Source of the DNA: Kitasatospora cineracea
GTDB taxonomy: Bacteria; Actinomycetota; Actinomycetes; Streptomycetales; Streptomycetaceae
Direction: 5' to 3'
Assembly: GCF_003751605.1 (NCBI RefSeq)
Contig: NZ_RJVJ01000001.1
Coordinates: 2,480,001 to 2,544,000, forward strand
Length of the DNA: 64,000 nucleotides
The position numbers were made by a program, and so were the translations under genes. Of this stretch, positions 1 through 10,649 are shown piece by piece (positions within the stretch are counted from its first letter, which is position 1; the number at the start of each line of letters is the position of its first letter). Under the pieces are notes generated by a model. The model had not been told where the DNA came from, did not search any database, and was given only the letters and a program-made list of their open reading frames with translations.

Positions 1-556
1 CCAGCGCCCCGTCCAGGTTGCGGCGGCGCTCGGCGGCTCCCAGGCCCGCCTGGTCGGCGACCGGGCGGCCGTGCCGCAGCACCGGCGCGACCAGGGTGGC
101 GACGCCGCCGCGGCGCAGCTCGCGGGCGGCGGCCCGGGCCAGCCGCAGCGTCGGGTCGTGGCCGCGGGCCCGGGTGGCGGCGCGGGCCGAGGGGACCGGC
201 ACCAGCAGCAGCGGGGCGGCGCCCGCGCCGGTCGCGGAGCGCACCGCGGCGGCCAGCGCGCCGCCCAGCGGGGCGGCCAGCCGGAGCGCGCCGCGCTCCT
301 TGTGGGCGAGCAGCAGCTGGCGCACCGGCCCGGCGTAGGGGGCGGCGGCGTGCACCGGCGGCAGTCCGGGCGGCGGGCGGTGCGGCCCGGCGGGGCCGGC
401 GGCGGCGCCGTCGAGCAGCGCGCGGCAGGGCGGGCAGAGGCCGGTGAGGCCGCTTCCGCAGCCGGCGCAGCGGGCGGGGAGCAGCAGGTCGAGCAGGGCG
501 GCGAGGACCGGGACGGGGCCGGATCCGGGCTGGTGGGCGGTGCTGCGGCTCGTCAC
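1..556 (-). CDS. ComF family phosphoribosyltransferase-like protein (3' end outside window)
   Basis: The minus strand is open from a GTG at 556 to the window edge. The GTG follows a good ribosome binding site (GGAGGGG, about 5 nt away). The N-terminus carries a double zinc-ribbon of the ComF type: CAGC near residues 30-33 and CPPC near 43-46. It continues into the phosphoribosyltransferase fold with [17 protein letters not shown], a variant of the family's VPVP...RxRGFNQ segment. The PRPP-binding loop lies beyond the window. ComF homologues are linked to DNA uptake in naturally competent bacteria; in actinomycetes the role is unknown. An in-frame ATG at 598 is an alternative start but has no comparable ribosome binding site. 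The gene is divergent from hpf, as is usual in streptomycetes. Confidence 0.8.
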   Translation of the reverse strand, partial: MTSRSTAHQPGSGPVPVLAALLDLLLPARCAGCGSGLTGLCPPCRALLDGAAAGPAGPHRPPPGLPPVHAAAPYAGPVRQLLLAHKERGALRLAAPLGGALAAAVRSATGAGAAPLLLVPVPSARAATRARGHDPTLRLARAAARELRRGGVATLVAPVLRHGRPVADQAGLGAAERRRNLDGAL

Positions 557-637
557 GGAACCCCTCCGGAACGCTCGCCGGGCGGCGACATCAGCCATAC
601 GGTGGGCGGTGCCGGGCGTGTTGTCCAGCCGTTCGCC

Positions 638-661
638 GTTGTTTCACCCGTAGGTGGGTAG
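638..661 (+). promoter_or_regulatory. Candidate sigma-B-like promoter for hpf
   Basis: GTTG (638-641), 14 nt, then GGGTAG (656-661) resembles the GNNT-N14-16-GGGTAY pattern of Streptomyces sigma-B-type general stress promoters. Stress control would suit a hibernation factor. The match is imperfect and the site lies about 260 nt from the start codon, so this is a weak call. Confidence 0.25.
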
Positions 662-923
662 ACAGGGGAGAACAGCCGGACCGCCGACCGGACGCCGGTA
701 CGTTCGTTCGACTGGGGAGGCGAGATCCCCGAGTCAGGTGTTGCATGAGGTTTCCAGGGGTTTCGAACGCTCCTGGTGGGGAGGAAGTGAGGTAAGGGCC
801 GGTGGTCCTCGCGGGTTCCCCGGGCGGTGTCCGGGGGCGGGCGGTGACCGACTGGTCCGGCTGGGTCTCACGCCGGTTCGGGACGCACTCCGGGCCGGTC
901 AGCACGAGGGATCGGAGTTCTGC

Positions 924-1616
924 GTGGACATCGTCGTCAAGGGCCGCAAGACCGAGGTGCCCAAGAGGTTCCGCGAGCACGTGGCCGAGAAGCTGGAGAA
1001 GGTCCAGAAGTTCGACACCAAGGCGATCAGCCTGGATGTCGAGGTGTCCAAGGAGCCCAACCCGCGCCAGGCGGACCGCGCCGACCGGGTGGAGATCACC
1101 CTCCGCAGCCGTGGCCCGGTGATCCGGGCCGAGGCGTCCGCCAGCGACCCGTGGGCGGCGCTGGACCTGGCCTCCGCCAAGTTGGAGGCGCAGCTGCGCA
1201 AGTCCGCCGACCGCCGCCGGGTGCACAAGGGCGGCACCAACGGGCGCGCCCCGGTCAGCGTCGCCGCGGCGACCGCCGCGCTGGCCGACCTGCCCGCCGC
1301 CGAGGCCGCCCCGAGCGTCAACGGCACGGCCCGCAAGACCGTGGCGGGCAACCTGGAGGTGGAGGGCGACGGGCCGCTGGTGGTCCGCGAGAAGACCCAC
1401 GCCGCGGCGCCGATGTCGCTGGACCAGGCGCTGTACGCGATGGAGCTGGTGGGCCACGACTTCTACCTGTTCCAGGAGAAGGACAGCGGCCTGCCGAGCG
1501 TGGTCTACCGCCGGCACGGCTACCACTACGGCGTGATCCACCTCAAGGAGGACCTGGCCGCCGCGGTGGACGCCGCGGGGGCGGGCGGCGCGATCAACGG
1601 GCCGGACGAGGAGTAG
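924..1616 (+). CDS. hpf: Long-form ribosome hibernation promoting factor (HPF/RaiA)
   Basis: A 230-residue protein that should bind the 30S A/P-site region and, through its C-terminal domain, dimerise 70S ribosomes into inactive 100S particles. The N-terminal HPF/YfiA domain (about residues 1-100) starts VDIVVKGRKTEVPKRFREHVAEK. A linker rich in Ala and Thr follows (about 105-165). The C-terminal dimerisation domain has MSLDQALYAMELVGHDFYLF, then VVYRRHGYHYGVIHL. The length and two-domain plan fit the long form. The start is the GTG at 924, preceded by GGAG about 7 nt away; the frame stays open upstream to 654 but without homology. A strong hairpin follows the stop. It is transcribed from a leader of over 300 nt, divergent from the comF-like gene. 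Confidence 0.93.
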   Translation: MDIVVKGRKTEVPKRFREHVAEKLEKVQKFDTKAISLDVEVSKEPNPRQADRADRVEITLRSRGPVIRAEASASDPWAALDLASAKLEAQLRKSADRRRVHKGGTNGRAPVSVAAATAALADLPAAEAAPSVNGTARKTVAGNLEVEGDGPLVVREKTHAAAPMSLDQALYAMELVGHDFYLFQEKDSGLPSVVYRRHGYHYGVIHLKEDLAAAVDAAGAGGAINGPDEE

Positions 1617-1660
1617 GCGGGACTGACGGCGGGCCCCGCCCGCAGCCGGAGCACCATGGT

Positions 1661-1691
1661 GACCCCGGCGGCCGCACCGGCCGCCGGGGTC
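1661..1691 (+). terminator. Hairpin terminator after hpf
   Basis: A perfect 13-bp inverted repeat, GACCCCGGCGGCC with a 5-nt loop, which extends by further pairs on both sides. It has no T-tract, as is common in high-GC actinomycetes. It separates hpf from the response regulator gene. Confidence 0.6.
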
Positions 1692-1817
1692 ATCGGCGCG
1701 TGCGGCGGCCGCGGGGTCACCCAGCCGGGCGGTCCGGCGGCGCAGGGTGACCGGATCGGGCCGGGGCCGTGGAATGATGGGGCGCGTCGAACGTGGCCGG
1801 AGGCGGGGGAGGGGCGG

Positions 1818-2543
1818 ATGGGGGAGCTTTCGCGCGAGGGACTGGGGCCGGAGGACGCCGGCTTTCCGCCGCGTCGCGCGGAGCCGATCCGGGTGCTGGT
1901 GGTGGACGACCACGCGCTGTTCCGCCGCGGCCTGGAGATCGTGCTGGCCGAGGAGCCGGACATCCGGGTGATCGGCGAGGCCGGGGACGGCGCCGAGGCC
2001 GTGCTGAAGGCCGCCGACCTGCTGCCGGACATCATCCTGATGGACGTCCGGATGCCCCGGCGCAGCGGCATCGAGGCGTGCACCGCGATCAAGGACGTGG
2101 TGCCCAGCGCCAAGATCATCATGCTGACGATCAGCGACGAGGAGGCCGACCTCTACGAGGCGATCAAGGCGGGCGCCACCGGCTACCTGCTGAAGGAGAT
2201 CTCCACCGACGAGGTGGCCACCGCGATCCGCGCGGTGGCCGACGGGCAGTCGCAGATCAGCCCGTCGATGGCGGCCAAGCTGCTGACCGAGTTCAAGTCG
2301 ATGATCCAGCGCCGCTCGGACGACCGGGAGCTGCTGCCCGCGCCCCGGCTGACCGACCGGGAGCTGGAGGTGCTCAAGCTGGTGGCCACCGGGATGAACA
2401 ACCGGGAGATCGCCAAGGAGCTGTTCATCAGCGAGAACACCGTCAAGAACCACGTGCGCAACATCCTGGAGAAGCTCCAACTGCACTCCAGGATGGAGGC
2501 CGTGGTGTACGCGATGCGTGAGAAGATCCTCGAAATAGGCTGA
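1818..2543 (+). CDS. Orphan NarL/FixJ-family response regulator
   Basis: A 241-residue two-component response regulator. The receiver domain (about residues 25-145) has the acidic pair in [10 protein letters not shown], the phosphoacceptor Asp76 in ILMDVRMP, the conserved Thr in MLTISDEE and Lys in YLLKE. The LuxR-type helix-turn-helix lies at about 175-235 ([22 protein letters not shown], then [13 protein letters not shown]). The N-terminus has about 24 extra residues. The ATG at 1818 follows a long purine-rich stretch, GGAGGCGGGGGAGGGG. No histidine kinase is adjacent, so it is an orphan as judged from this window; targets and signal are not evident. An orphan regulator at this place is, from memory, conserved in Streptomyces (SCO3008 region). 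It is convergent with the ycaQ-like gene. Confidence 0.9.
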   Translation: MGELSREGLGPEDAGFPPRRAEPIRVLVVDDHALFRRGLEIVLAEEPDIRVIGEAGDGAEAVLKAADLLPDIILMDVRMPRRSGIEACTAIKDVVPSAKIIMLTISDEEADLYEAIKAGATGYLLKEISTDEVATAIRAVADGQSQISPSMAAKLLTEFKSMIQRRSDDRELLPAPRLTDRELEVLKLVATGMNNREIAKELFISENTVKNHVRNILEKLQLHSRMEAVVYAMREKILEIG

Positions 2544-2548
2544 GCGCG

Positions 2549-2598
2549 CGCCGGGAGCGGCCGCCGGACCCGCCCGGGCCCGGCGGCCGCTCCCGGCG
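2549..2598. terminator. Bidirectional hairpin terminator
   Basis: A 19-bp perfect inverted repeat (2549-2567 with 2580-2598, loop of 12 nt) between two convergent genes. Its position and symmetry fit termination of both transcripts. Confidence 0.75.
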
Positions 2599-2600
2599 TC

Positions 2601-3779
2601 TCAGCCCAGCAGCTTCTCCAGCTCCGGCCGCAGCGACTCGTCCGCCAGCCGCTCCACCCGGACGTCCGAGCAGCCCACCCAGCCGGCCGCCTCGCGCAGC
2701 GCCTCGGCCAGCGCGGGGACGAACTTCGGTGCGTCCAGCGAGACCTGACGGGCCACCAGGGTGCTGCCCTCGCGGGCCGGGTCGACCCGGCCGACCAGCC
2801 GGCCGGCGGTCAGCAGCGGCATGGCGAAGTAGCCGTGCACCCGCTTGTGCTTGGGGGTGTACGCCTCCAGGCGGTGGTTCATGCCGAAGATCCGCTCGGT
2901 GCGCGGGCGGTCCCAGACCAGCGAGTCGAACGGGGAGAGCAGGGTGGTGCGGTGGCGCCCGCGCGGCTCGGCGGCCAGCGCCGCCGGGTCGGCCCAGGCG
3001 GGCGCGCCCCAGCCCTCCACCTCGACCGGGACCAGGCCCGACTCCGGGAGCGCGGCGTCCAGTTGGGCGCCCTTGAGGCGGTGGTAGTCCATCAGGTCGG
3101 CCCGGGTGGCCACGCCGAGCGCGGCCCCGGCCCGCGCCACCAGCCGGGCCAGGCACGCGGCGTCGGTCGGGTCCTGCCCGAACAACTCGCCGGGGACCGC
3201 CCGTTCGGCCAGGTCGTAGACCCGCTTCCAGCCGCGGCGCTCGGTGACCACCACGTCCCCGAAGGCCAGCGCCCGCTCCACGGCGATCTTGGTGTCGGAC
3301 CAGTCCCACCACTCGGAGGTCCTCTTGGCGCCGCCGAGCGCGGTGGAGGTCAACGGGCCCTCGGCGCGCAGCTTGTCGATCACCGCGGCGTACGCCTCGG
3401 GGGAGACCGGGTGGCCCCAGACCCGGCCCTTGCTCCGGTAGGCGCGGCGGCGGAACGCGAACAGCGGCCACTCCTCGATCGGCAGCACGCAGGCCGCGTG
3501 CGACCAGTACTCGAAGGCGGTGCCGGCGCCCCAGTACGCCTGCTCCACCGGGCGACGGCCGACCGCGCCGAGCCGGGCGTACGGCACCAGCTCGTGCGAG
3601 CGGGCCAGCACCGAGATGGTGTCCAACTGGACGGCGCCGAGCTGCCGCAGCACGCCCTGCGCGCCGGAGCGGCGGTCGGGGGAGCCCAGCAGGCCCTGGG
3701 CGCGCAGCGCGAGCCGGCGGGCGTGGTCGGCGGGGATCCGGACAGTGGGCGGGGGCGTCGCGGCAAGGGTCTCGGCCAT
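2601..3779 (-). CDS. YcaQ-type winged-helix DNA glycosylase (crosslink repair family)
   Basis: A 392-residue member of the HTH_42/YcaQ family, whose studied members excise alkylated bases or unhook interstrand crosslinks. The YcaQ-like branch has a catalytic Gln-hydrophobic-Asp motif, visible here as Q51-L52-D53 in AVQLDTISVLARSH. Further family features are the SHAACVLPIEEWPLF segment near residues 115-130 and the C-terminal SPFDSLVWDRPRTERIFG block, with YFAMPLL after it. The ATG at 3779 is the start; its upstream sequence is a poor ribosome binding site. It is monocistronic, convergent with the response regulator gene. Whether it acts on crosslinks, as E. coli YcaQ does, or gives self-protection against a genotoxic metabolite cannot be told from sequence; no biosynthetic cluster is nearby. 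Confidence 0.82.
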   Translation of the reverse strand: MAETLAATPPPTVRIPADHARRLALRAQGLLGSPDRRSGAQGVLRQLGAVQLDTISVLARSHELVPYARLGAVGRRPVEQAYWGAGTAFEYWSHAACVLPIEEWPLFAFRRRAYRSKGRVWGHPVSPEAYAAVIDKLRAEGPLTSTALGGAKRTSEWWDWSDTKIAVERALAFGDVVVTERRGWKRVYDLAERAVPGELFGQDPTDAACLARLVARAGAALGVATRADLMDYHRLKGAQLDAALPESGLVPVEVEGWGAPAWADPAALAAEPRGRHRTTLLSPFDSLVWDRPRTERIFGMNHRLEAYTPKHKRVHGYFAMPLLTAGRLVGRVDPAREGSTLVARQVSLDAPKFVPALAEALREAAGWVGCSDVRVERLADESLRPELEKLLG

Positions 3780-3828
3780 GGGGCGAGGCTAGGCGAGGGC
3801 ACTGACAACCGGCCGACGGCGAACCGCT

Positions 3829-3857
3829 TTGACCGTTTGCACCCGGCATCGCACGAT
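3829..3857 (+). promoter_or_regulatory. Candidate sigma-70-type promoter for secA
   Basis: TTGACC, 17 nt, CACGAT, upstream of secA. The -35 is good and the -10 moderate. A second TACGAT at 3923-3928 could be an alternative -10 with no clear -35. Confidence 0.4.
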
Positions 3858-3937
3858 GTGCTCCCAGGGGTGACACAGGAATACCGTGCTGACGGACCTC
3901 CCGGCCGCTCGGGCTCCTCGCATACGATGGCCCGTAC

Positions 3938-3963
3938 GGTGGGGTGAACTCCCCACCGGCAGT
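3938..3963 (+). promoter_or_regulatory. Structured secA leader: hairpin plus GGCAGT, resembling one arm of an FMN riboswitch
   Basis: GGTGGGG and CCCCACC pair perfectly around a TGAACT loop, and GGCAGT follows at once. The string resembles the conserved GGTG-AA-TCC-ACCGGCGGT segment of RFN elements. The other arms of an FMN riboswitch are not recognisable and the gene is secA, not a riboflavin gene. The element ends about 35 nt before the start codon. A translation-control role is speculative. Confidence 0.35.
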
Positions 3964-3998
3964 CATCCAGAGCCGAATGAGGCAAGGAGCCCGCTCAC

Positions 3999-6776
<2,778 letters not shown>

Positions 6777-6793
6777 CCGGCCGGCTGTCCGAC

Positions 6794-6825
6794 GGGGCGC
6801 CGCCTCCTGCGGGAGGCGGCGCCCC
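6794..6825 (+). terminator. secA terminator
   Basis: A 14-bp perfect stem (GGGGCGCCGCCTCC) with a 4-nt loop, beginning 17 nt after the secA stop codon. Confidence 0.8.
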
Positions 6826-6838
6826 GCCGCGTTCCCGG

Positions 6839-6962
6839 GGGCGGTCGTCGTCCGGGTCGCACGGCGGTGTCCGCGGTGATCCCGGGCGGTCGTCGTCCGG
6901 TCTTCACGACGGTGCCCGCGGTGATCCTGGGCGGTCGTCATCTGGTCTCCACGGCGGCGCAC
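6839..6962. repeat. 45-bp tandem repeat, about 2.7 copies
   Basis: Units start at 6839, 6884 and 6929 with GGGCGGTCGTC and are about 85-90% alike by eye; the third is partial. The third unit overlaps the 3' end of the minus-strand Rv3235-like gene, including its stop codon. The repeat therefore looks like outward duplication of that gene's 3' end into the secA intergenic region. Because 45 is a multiple of 3, the repeat reads as a 15-residue peptide repeat in one antisense frame, but I see no sign that this is translated. Confidence 0.75.
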
Positions 6963-7483
6963 TGCCACTGGCCGGTGCGGGTGTGCTGCTCCAGCCGGAA
7001 GGCCAGCACGTGGTGCCGGGGCCCGAACTCCACCCGCACGCACGCCTCCACCGCGCCCGGGCCCGGCGCGCAGTCGTGTACCCGGCCCAGCCGGGGGCGC
7101 TGGGACCGGCCGCGCGGGCGCAGCGGGCCGGTCCGCACCAGCGCCGCGAGCTGGTGGAAGCCCGGCAGCGTGGTGTGCCGCTGCAACTGGTGCACCGGGC
7201 GGGCCCCGGACAGCACCTCCACCAGCCGGTGCGCGAACCGCCCGGCGAGCTCGGCGTGGCCGGTGCTGCTCGGTGCGGCCGTCCGGGCCCGGTACGGCGG
7301 GCGGGGGCCGTCGCACGCCGCGCGCGGGCTGCGGGCCGGGCGCGGGCCGGTCCCGGCGGGGTGCTGGGGGTGCTGCGGGTGCGGTTCCGGGTGCGGGTGG
7401 CGGACCGGGCGGCGGGGAGCCGGTACGGGGCGGACCAGCGGACGGATCCGCGGGCCGGGCGTCCGGGTGAGCTGCTCGGTCAT
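6938..7483 (-). CDS. Rv3235 family protein
   Basis: A 181-residue protein of the actinobacterial Rv3235 family, of unknown function and usually found next to secA. The N-terminal half is low-complexity (Pro, Arg, His). The conserved C-terminal half has ELAGRFAHRLVEVLSGARP, HQLQRHTTLPGFHQLAALV, then a beta-rich end RVHDCAPGPGAVEACVRVEFG. The ATG at 7483 follows GAGAGGG. There is no signal peptide or membrane segment. The gene is convergent with secA, and its last codons lie in the tandem repeat. Confidence 0.8.
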   Translation of the reverse strand: MTEQLTRTPGPRIRPLVRPVPAPRRPVRHPHPEPHPQHPQHPAGTGPRPARSPRAACDGPRPPYRARTAAPSSTGHAELAGRFAHRLVEVLSGARPVHQLQRHTTLPGFHQLAALVRTGPLRPRGRSQRPRLGRVHDCAPGPGAVEACVRVEFGPRHHVLAFRLEQHTRTGQWQCAAVETR

Positions 7484-7804
7484 CGTGGCCCTCTCGGTGG
7501 GGAAGTGTCGGGGTGCTGCGTGGCCTTTGGTATCGGGTCGGCAAAGAGCGCTCCAAGGGCTTTTCCGGCCCCGTGGAAGCCGCCGGAAATCCACCCGTAC
7601 GGGTGGCGGCCCGGTGTTCGCAAGGGCGGTGCGGCCGGTGCCGGAGCGGGGAGTTGACGGCGGCTCGGGTGCCGGAACGGTCCGTAGGGGGACGTCGGCG
7701 GTGACCTGATCGGCGCAGGGGCCGGGCGGCGGAGGGCCGTCGCGGGCGGCCCGGCGGGCTGCGTATTCTTGACCCGTCCGCAGTGTCCGAGAGAGGTGCC
7801 ACCG

Positions 7805-8314
7805 ATGCGCGTGTACGTGCCCACCACGTTGAGCGACCTGGCGGTGGCGCACCCGGAGGGCGTCCTGGAGCGGAGCGTCGCCTACGCGGTGACGCCCGCG
7901 CTGCGCGAGTGGTACGTCAGCGACGACCTGGAGGAACTCGAGTACGCGGCGCTCAACCGGGCCGCGCTCTCCTCGGTCCGCCTGCTGGCCGCCGATCCGG
8001 ACGCCCCGCGCCGCCGGGTGGTCCTCGCCGTCGAGGTCGCCGACTCGGCGGTCACGCCGTTCCCCGGCGACGAGTACCAGGACCAGGCCTCGCTCGGGCG
8101 GGTCGTGCTGCGCGGCCCGATCCGGCTGGCCAAGGCCGCCGCGGTGCACGCCGACGACGCCGACCCGGACGTCCTCGCCGACGTGGCGGCGGCGGTCGGG
8201 GCGATCACCGCCGCGGACGGCGGCGACCAGGACGCGCAGTTCACCGTGGACGGTGCGGAGGACCACGAACTGCTCTGGTTCGCCATCCAGGAGATCCCCG
8301 GCCTGATCGGCTGA
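7805..8314 (+). CDS. DUF6912-like conserved hypothetical protein
   Basis: A 169-residue acidic soluble protein beginning MRVYVPTTLSDLAVAHPEG. This start, and the position near secA, match a small conserved Streptomyces family that I believe is DUF6912. It ends WFAIQEIPGLIG. No catalytic motif, membrane segment or signal peptide is visible. The ATG at 7805 follows GAGAGAGG about 8 nt upstream. A possible -10 (TATTCT) lies just upstream near 7767. It is divergent from the Rv3235-like gene, about 320 bp away, and is followed by a hairpin terminator. Function unknown. Confidence 0.75.
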   Translation: MRVYVPTTLSDLAVAHPEGVLERSVAYAVTPALREWYVSDDLEELEYAALNRAALSSVRLLAADPDAPRRRVVLAVEVADSAVTPFPGDEYQDQASLGRVVLRGPIRLAKAAAVHADDADPDVLADVAAAVGAITAADGGDQDAQFTVDGAEDHELLWFAIQEIPGLIG

Positions 8315-8342
8315 CCCCGCCCCGCTGCTTTCCCGGCTTTCC

Positions 8343-8384
8343 CGCAGACCCCGTCACGGCCACCCGGCCGGGGCGGGGTCTGCG
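8343..8384 (+). terminator. Hairpin terminator after the DUF6912-like gene
   Basis: CGCAGACCCCG pairs perfectly with CGGGGTCTGCG across a 20-nt loop that itself contains short GC complements. Confidence 0.6.
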
Positions 8385-8471
8385 GCGTTCTCGGGGGCGG
8401 AGTCCGGGCCGTGGTCCGGGTCGTGGTCCGGCGGGCGGGGGTGAGCCGCTCCTCGGGCGATGTCGTTGCGC

Positions 8472-8500
8472 TTGCAAGTATGTGTGTCTGCAATTATTGT
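8472..8500 (+). promoter_or_regulatory. Promoter and operator-like dyad of the MFS-aldo/keto reductase operon
   Basis: TTGCAA, 17 nt, TATTGT is a good sigma-70-type promoter. The dyad TTGCA-N12-TGCAA (8472-8493) covers the -35 and spacer, which suggests repression by a dimeric regulator. No regulator gene is adjacent. The region is AT-rich compared with its surroundings. Confidence 0.5.
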
Positions 8501-8544
8501 CGAAGCACGTAAGGCGCACCGGCAATCGTATGGAGGTTCGCGTC

Positions 8545-9732
8545 ATGCCACTCGCGCTTCTCGCCCTGGCCATCGGGGCGTTCGGGATCGGCACCACCGA
8601 GTTCGTGATCATGGGCCTGCTGCCCGAGGTCGCGTCCGACTTCGGGGTGGGCATCCCGACCGCGGGCCTGCTGGTCACCGGCTACGCGGCCGGCGTGGTG
8701 GTCGGGGCCCCGCTGATGACCGTGCTCGGCACCCGGATCAGCCGCAAGCGGATGCTGATGCTGCTGATGGTGCTGTTCACCGCGGGCAACCTGCTGTCCG
8801 CGCTGGCGCCCGGGTTCGGGGTGATGCTGGCCGGGCGGATCGTCGCCTCGCTCGCGCACGGCGCGTTCTTCGGCATCGGGTCGGTGGTCGCCGCCGAGCT
8901 GGTCGCGCCGGAGAAGAAGGCCGGGGCGATCGCCACCATGTTCACCGGGCTGACCGTCGCCAACATCGTCGGCGTGCCGCTGGGCACCTTCATCGGCCAG
9001 CAGATCGGCTGGCGGACCACCTTCGCCGCCGTCGCCGCGCTCGGCGTGGTCGGGCTGCTGGGCATCGCCAGGCTGGTGCCCGAGCTGCCCCGGCCGGCGG
9101 GGGCGCACCTGCGGCGGGAGCTGGCCGCGTTCAGGAACGCGCAGGTCGTGCTGGCGATGGGCATGACGGTGCTCGGCTTCGGCGGGGTGTTCGCCGCGAT
9201 CACCTACATCAAGCCGATGATGACCGAGGTCGCCGGGTTCTCCGAGGGCTCGGTCACCTGGCTGCTGGTGCTGCTCGGGGTCGGCATGTTCCTGGGCAAC
9301 CTGCTGGGCGGGCGGTTCGCCGACCGCCGGCTGATGCCGATGCTGTTCACCACCCTGGGCGGCCTGACCGCGGTGCTCGCCCTGTTCACCGTCACCGCGC
9401 ACAACGAGGCCACCGCCGCCGTCACCCTGCTGCTGATCGGGGCGCTCGGCTTCGCCACCGTGCCGCCGCTGCAGAAGCGGGTGCTGGACCAGGCGCACGG
9501 CGCGCCGACGCTGGCCTCGGCCGTCAACATCGGGGCGTTCAACCTGGGCAACGCGCTGGCCGCCTGGCTCGGCGGCGCGGTGATCACCGCCGGGCTCGGC
9601 TACACCGCCCCGAACTGGGTGGGCGCGCTGCTGGCCGGCTCCGCGCTGGTGCTGGCCCTGGTCTCGGCCGGGCTGGAACGCCGGGCGAAGGCCGCCCCCG
9701 CGGCCGTCCGGGTCCCCGTCCTCAACCACTGA
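8545..9732 (+). CDS. MFS transporter, DHA1 family (AraJ/CmlA-like drug exporter)
   Basis: A 395-residue inner-membrane major facilitator, probably a proton-coupled exporter. About twelve hydrophobic segments are visible, the first being LALLALAIGAFGIGTTEFVIMGLLPEV cut by family markers GTTEFV. The loop 2-3 motif appears as GTRISRKRMLM. The segment GGRFADRR is the repeat of that motif in the second half. The first three helices, with FGIGTTEFVIMGLLP, are typical of AraJ/YdhP/CmlA-type carriers. Two ATGs compete (8530 and 8545); 8545 has GGAGG 8 nt upstream. The aldo/keto reductase gene follows 32 nt after the stop, so the two are likely co-transcribed. Substrate unknown; arabinose-polymer, chloramphenicol-like or aldehyde export cannot be separated. 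Confidence 0.88.
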   Translation: MPLALLALAIGAFGIGTTEFVIMGLLPEVASDFGVGIPTAGLLVTGYAAGVVVGAPLMTVLGTRISRKRMLMLLMVLFTAGNLLSALAPGFGVMLAGRIVASLAHGAFFGIGSVVAAELVAPEKKAGAIATMFTGLTVANIVGVPLGTFIGQQIGWRTTFAAVAALGVVGLLGIARLVPELPRPAGAHLRRELAAFRNAQVVLAMGMTVLGFGGVFAAITYIKPMMTEVAGFSEGSVTWLLVLLGVGMFLGNLLGGRFADRRLMPMLFTTLGGLTAVLALFTVTAHNEATAAVTLLLIGALGFATVPPLQKRVLDQAHGAPTLASAVNIGAFNLGNALAAWLGGAVITAGLGYTAPNWVGALLAGSALVLALVSAGLERRAKAAPAAVRVPVLNH

Positions 9733-9764
9733 ACACCCTCGAACTCCCCTCCTGGAGAAGGAAC

Positions 9765-10592
9765 ATGAGCACCACCGTCCCCACCGTCACCCTCAACAAC
9801 GGCATCGAGATGCCCCAGCTCGGCTTCGGCGTCTTCCAGGTCCCCGACGAGGAGACCACCGCGGCCGTCGCCACCGCGCTGGAGGCCGGGTACCGCAGCA
9901 TCGACACCGCCGCGGTCTACGGCAACGAGCGCGGCGTCGGCAAGGCGCTGGCCGCGTCCGGGCTGCCGCGCGAGGAGCTGTTCGTCACCACCAAGCTGTG
10001 GAACGCCGACCAGGGCCACGACGCCACCCTGCGGGCCTTCGACGCCAGCCTCGACAGGCTCGGCCTGGAGTACGTCGACCTGTACCTGATTCACTGGCCC
10101 ACCCCGGCCCGGGACCTGTACGCCGACTCCTGGCGGGCCATCGGGAAGCTCGCCGCCGAGGGCCGGATCCGCGCGGCCGGCGTCTCCAACTTCCGGCCCG
10201 CGCACCTGACCCGGCTGATCGAGGCCGGCGGACCCGTCCCCGCCGTCAACCAGGTCGAGCTGCACCCCGGCCTCCAGCAGGCCGAGCTGCGCGCCTTCCA
10301 CGCCGCGCACGGCATCGCCACCGAGGCCTGGAGCCCGCTCGCCCAGGGCGCCGTGCTGGACGACCCGGCGATCACCGCGATCGCCGCGCGCACCGGCAAG
10401 TCCCCCGCCCAGGTGGTGCTGCGCTGGCACCTGCAGCTCGGCAACCTGGTCATCCCCAAGTCGGTCACCCCGGCCCGGATCCGGCAGAACCTGGACGTCT
10501 TCGACTTCGCGCTCACCGAGGACGACCTGGCCGCGATCGCCGCCACCGACCGGGACTTGCGCACCGGGCCGGACCCGGACGCGTTCAACTGA
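9765..10592 (+). CDS. Aldo/keto reductase (2,5-diketo-D-gluconate reductase type)
   Basis: A 275-residue NADPH-dependent cytoplasmic reductase with the full catalytic tetrad: Asp47, Tyr52 (AAVYGNE), Lys77 (TTKLW) and His110 (LIHWP). Cofactor-binding IPKSVTPARIRQN lies near residue 230. The VSNF and VNQVELHP signatures are present. It belongs to the AKR5-like branch that includes E. coli DkgA and many Streptomyces enzymes acting on small aldehydes and ketones. The ATG at 9765 follows GGAGAAGGA. It is the second gene of an operon with the MFS exporter; together they could detoxify and export a reactive carbonyl compound, which is inference. Confidence 0.92.
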   Translation: MSTTVPTVTLNNGIEMPQLGFGVFQVPDEETTAAVATALEAGYRSIDTAAVYGNERGVGKALAASGLPREELFVTTKLWNADQGHDATLRAFDASLDRLGLEYVDLYLIHWPTPARDLYADSWRAIGKLAAEGRIRAAGVSNFRPAHLTRLIEAGGPVPAVNQVELHPGLQQAELRAFHAAHGIATEAWSPLAQGAVLDDPAITAIAARTGKSPAQVVLRWHLQLGNLVIPKSVTPARIRQNLDVFDFALTEDDLAAIAATDRDLRTGPDPDAFN

Positions 10593-10649
10593 CCGGGCGG
10601 CGGACCCGGGAACGACGCGCGGCCCGTTGAGGACGGCCGCCTTCGTGTT

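Noticed and set aside
589..598. ATG at 598 as the comF-like start
   Set aside because: In frame, but the GTG at 556 has the clear ribosome binding site and a natural N-terminus ahead of the zinc ribbon.
745..795. A 16-codon ORF in the hpf leader with a weak AGGTG upstream
   Set aside because: Short, not recognisable, and not needed to explain hpf expression. Such ORFs arise by chance.
3938..3998. A complete FMN riboswitch before secA
   Set aside because: Only one arm is similar. The other helices are not found and the gene is not riboflavin-related.
6839..6962. CRISPR array
   Set aside because: The repeats are directly abutting with no spacers between them and are not palindromic at their ends.
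8315..8471. A small gene between the DUF6912-like gene and the MFS gene
   Set aside because: No start with a ribosome binding site. The region is a terminator followed by GC-rich sequence and the MFS promoter.
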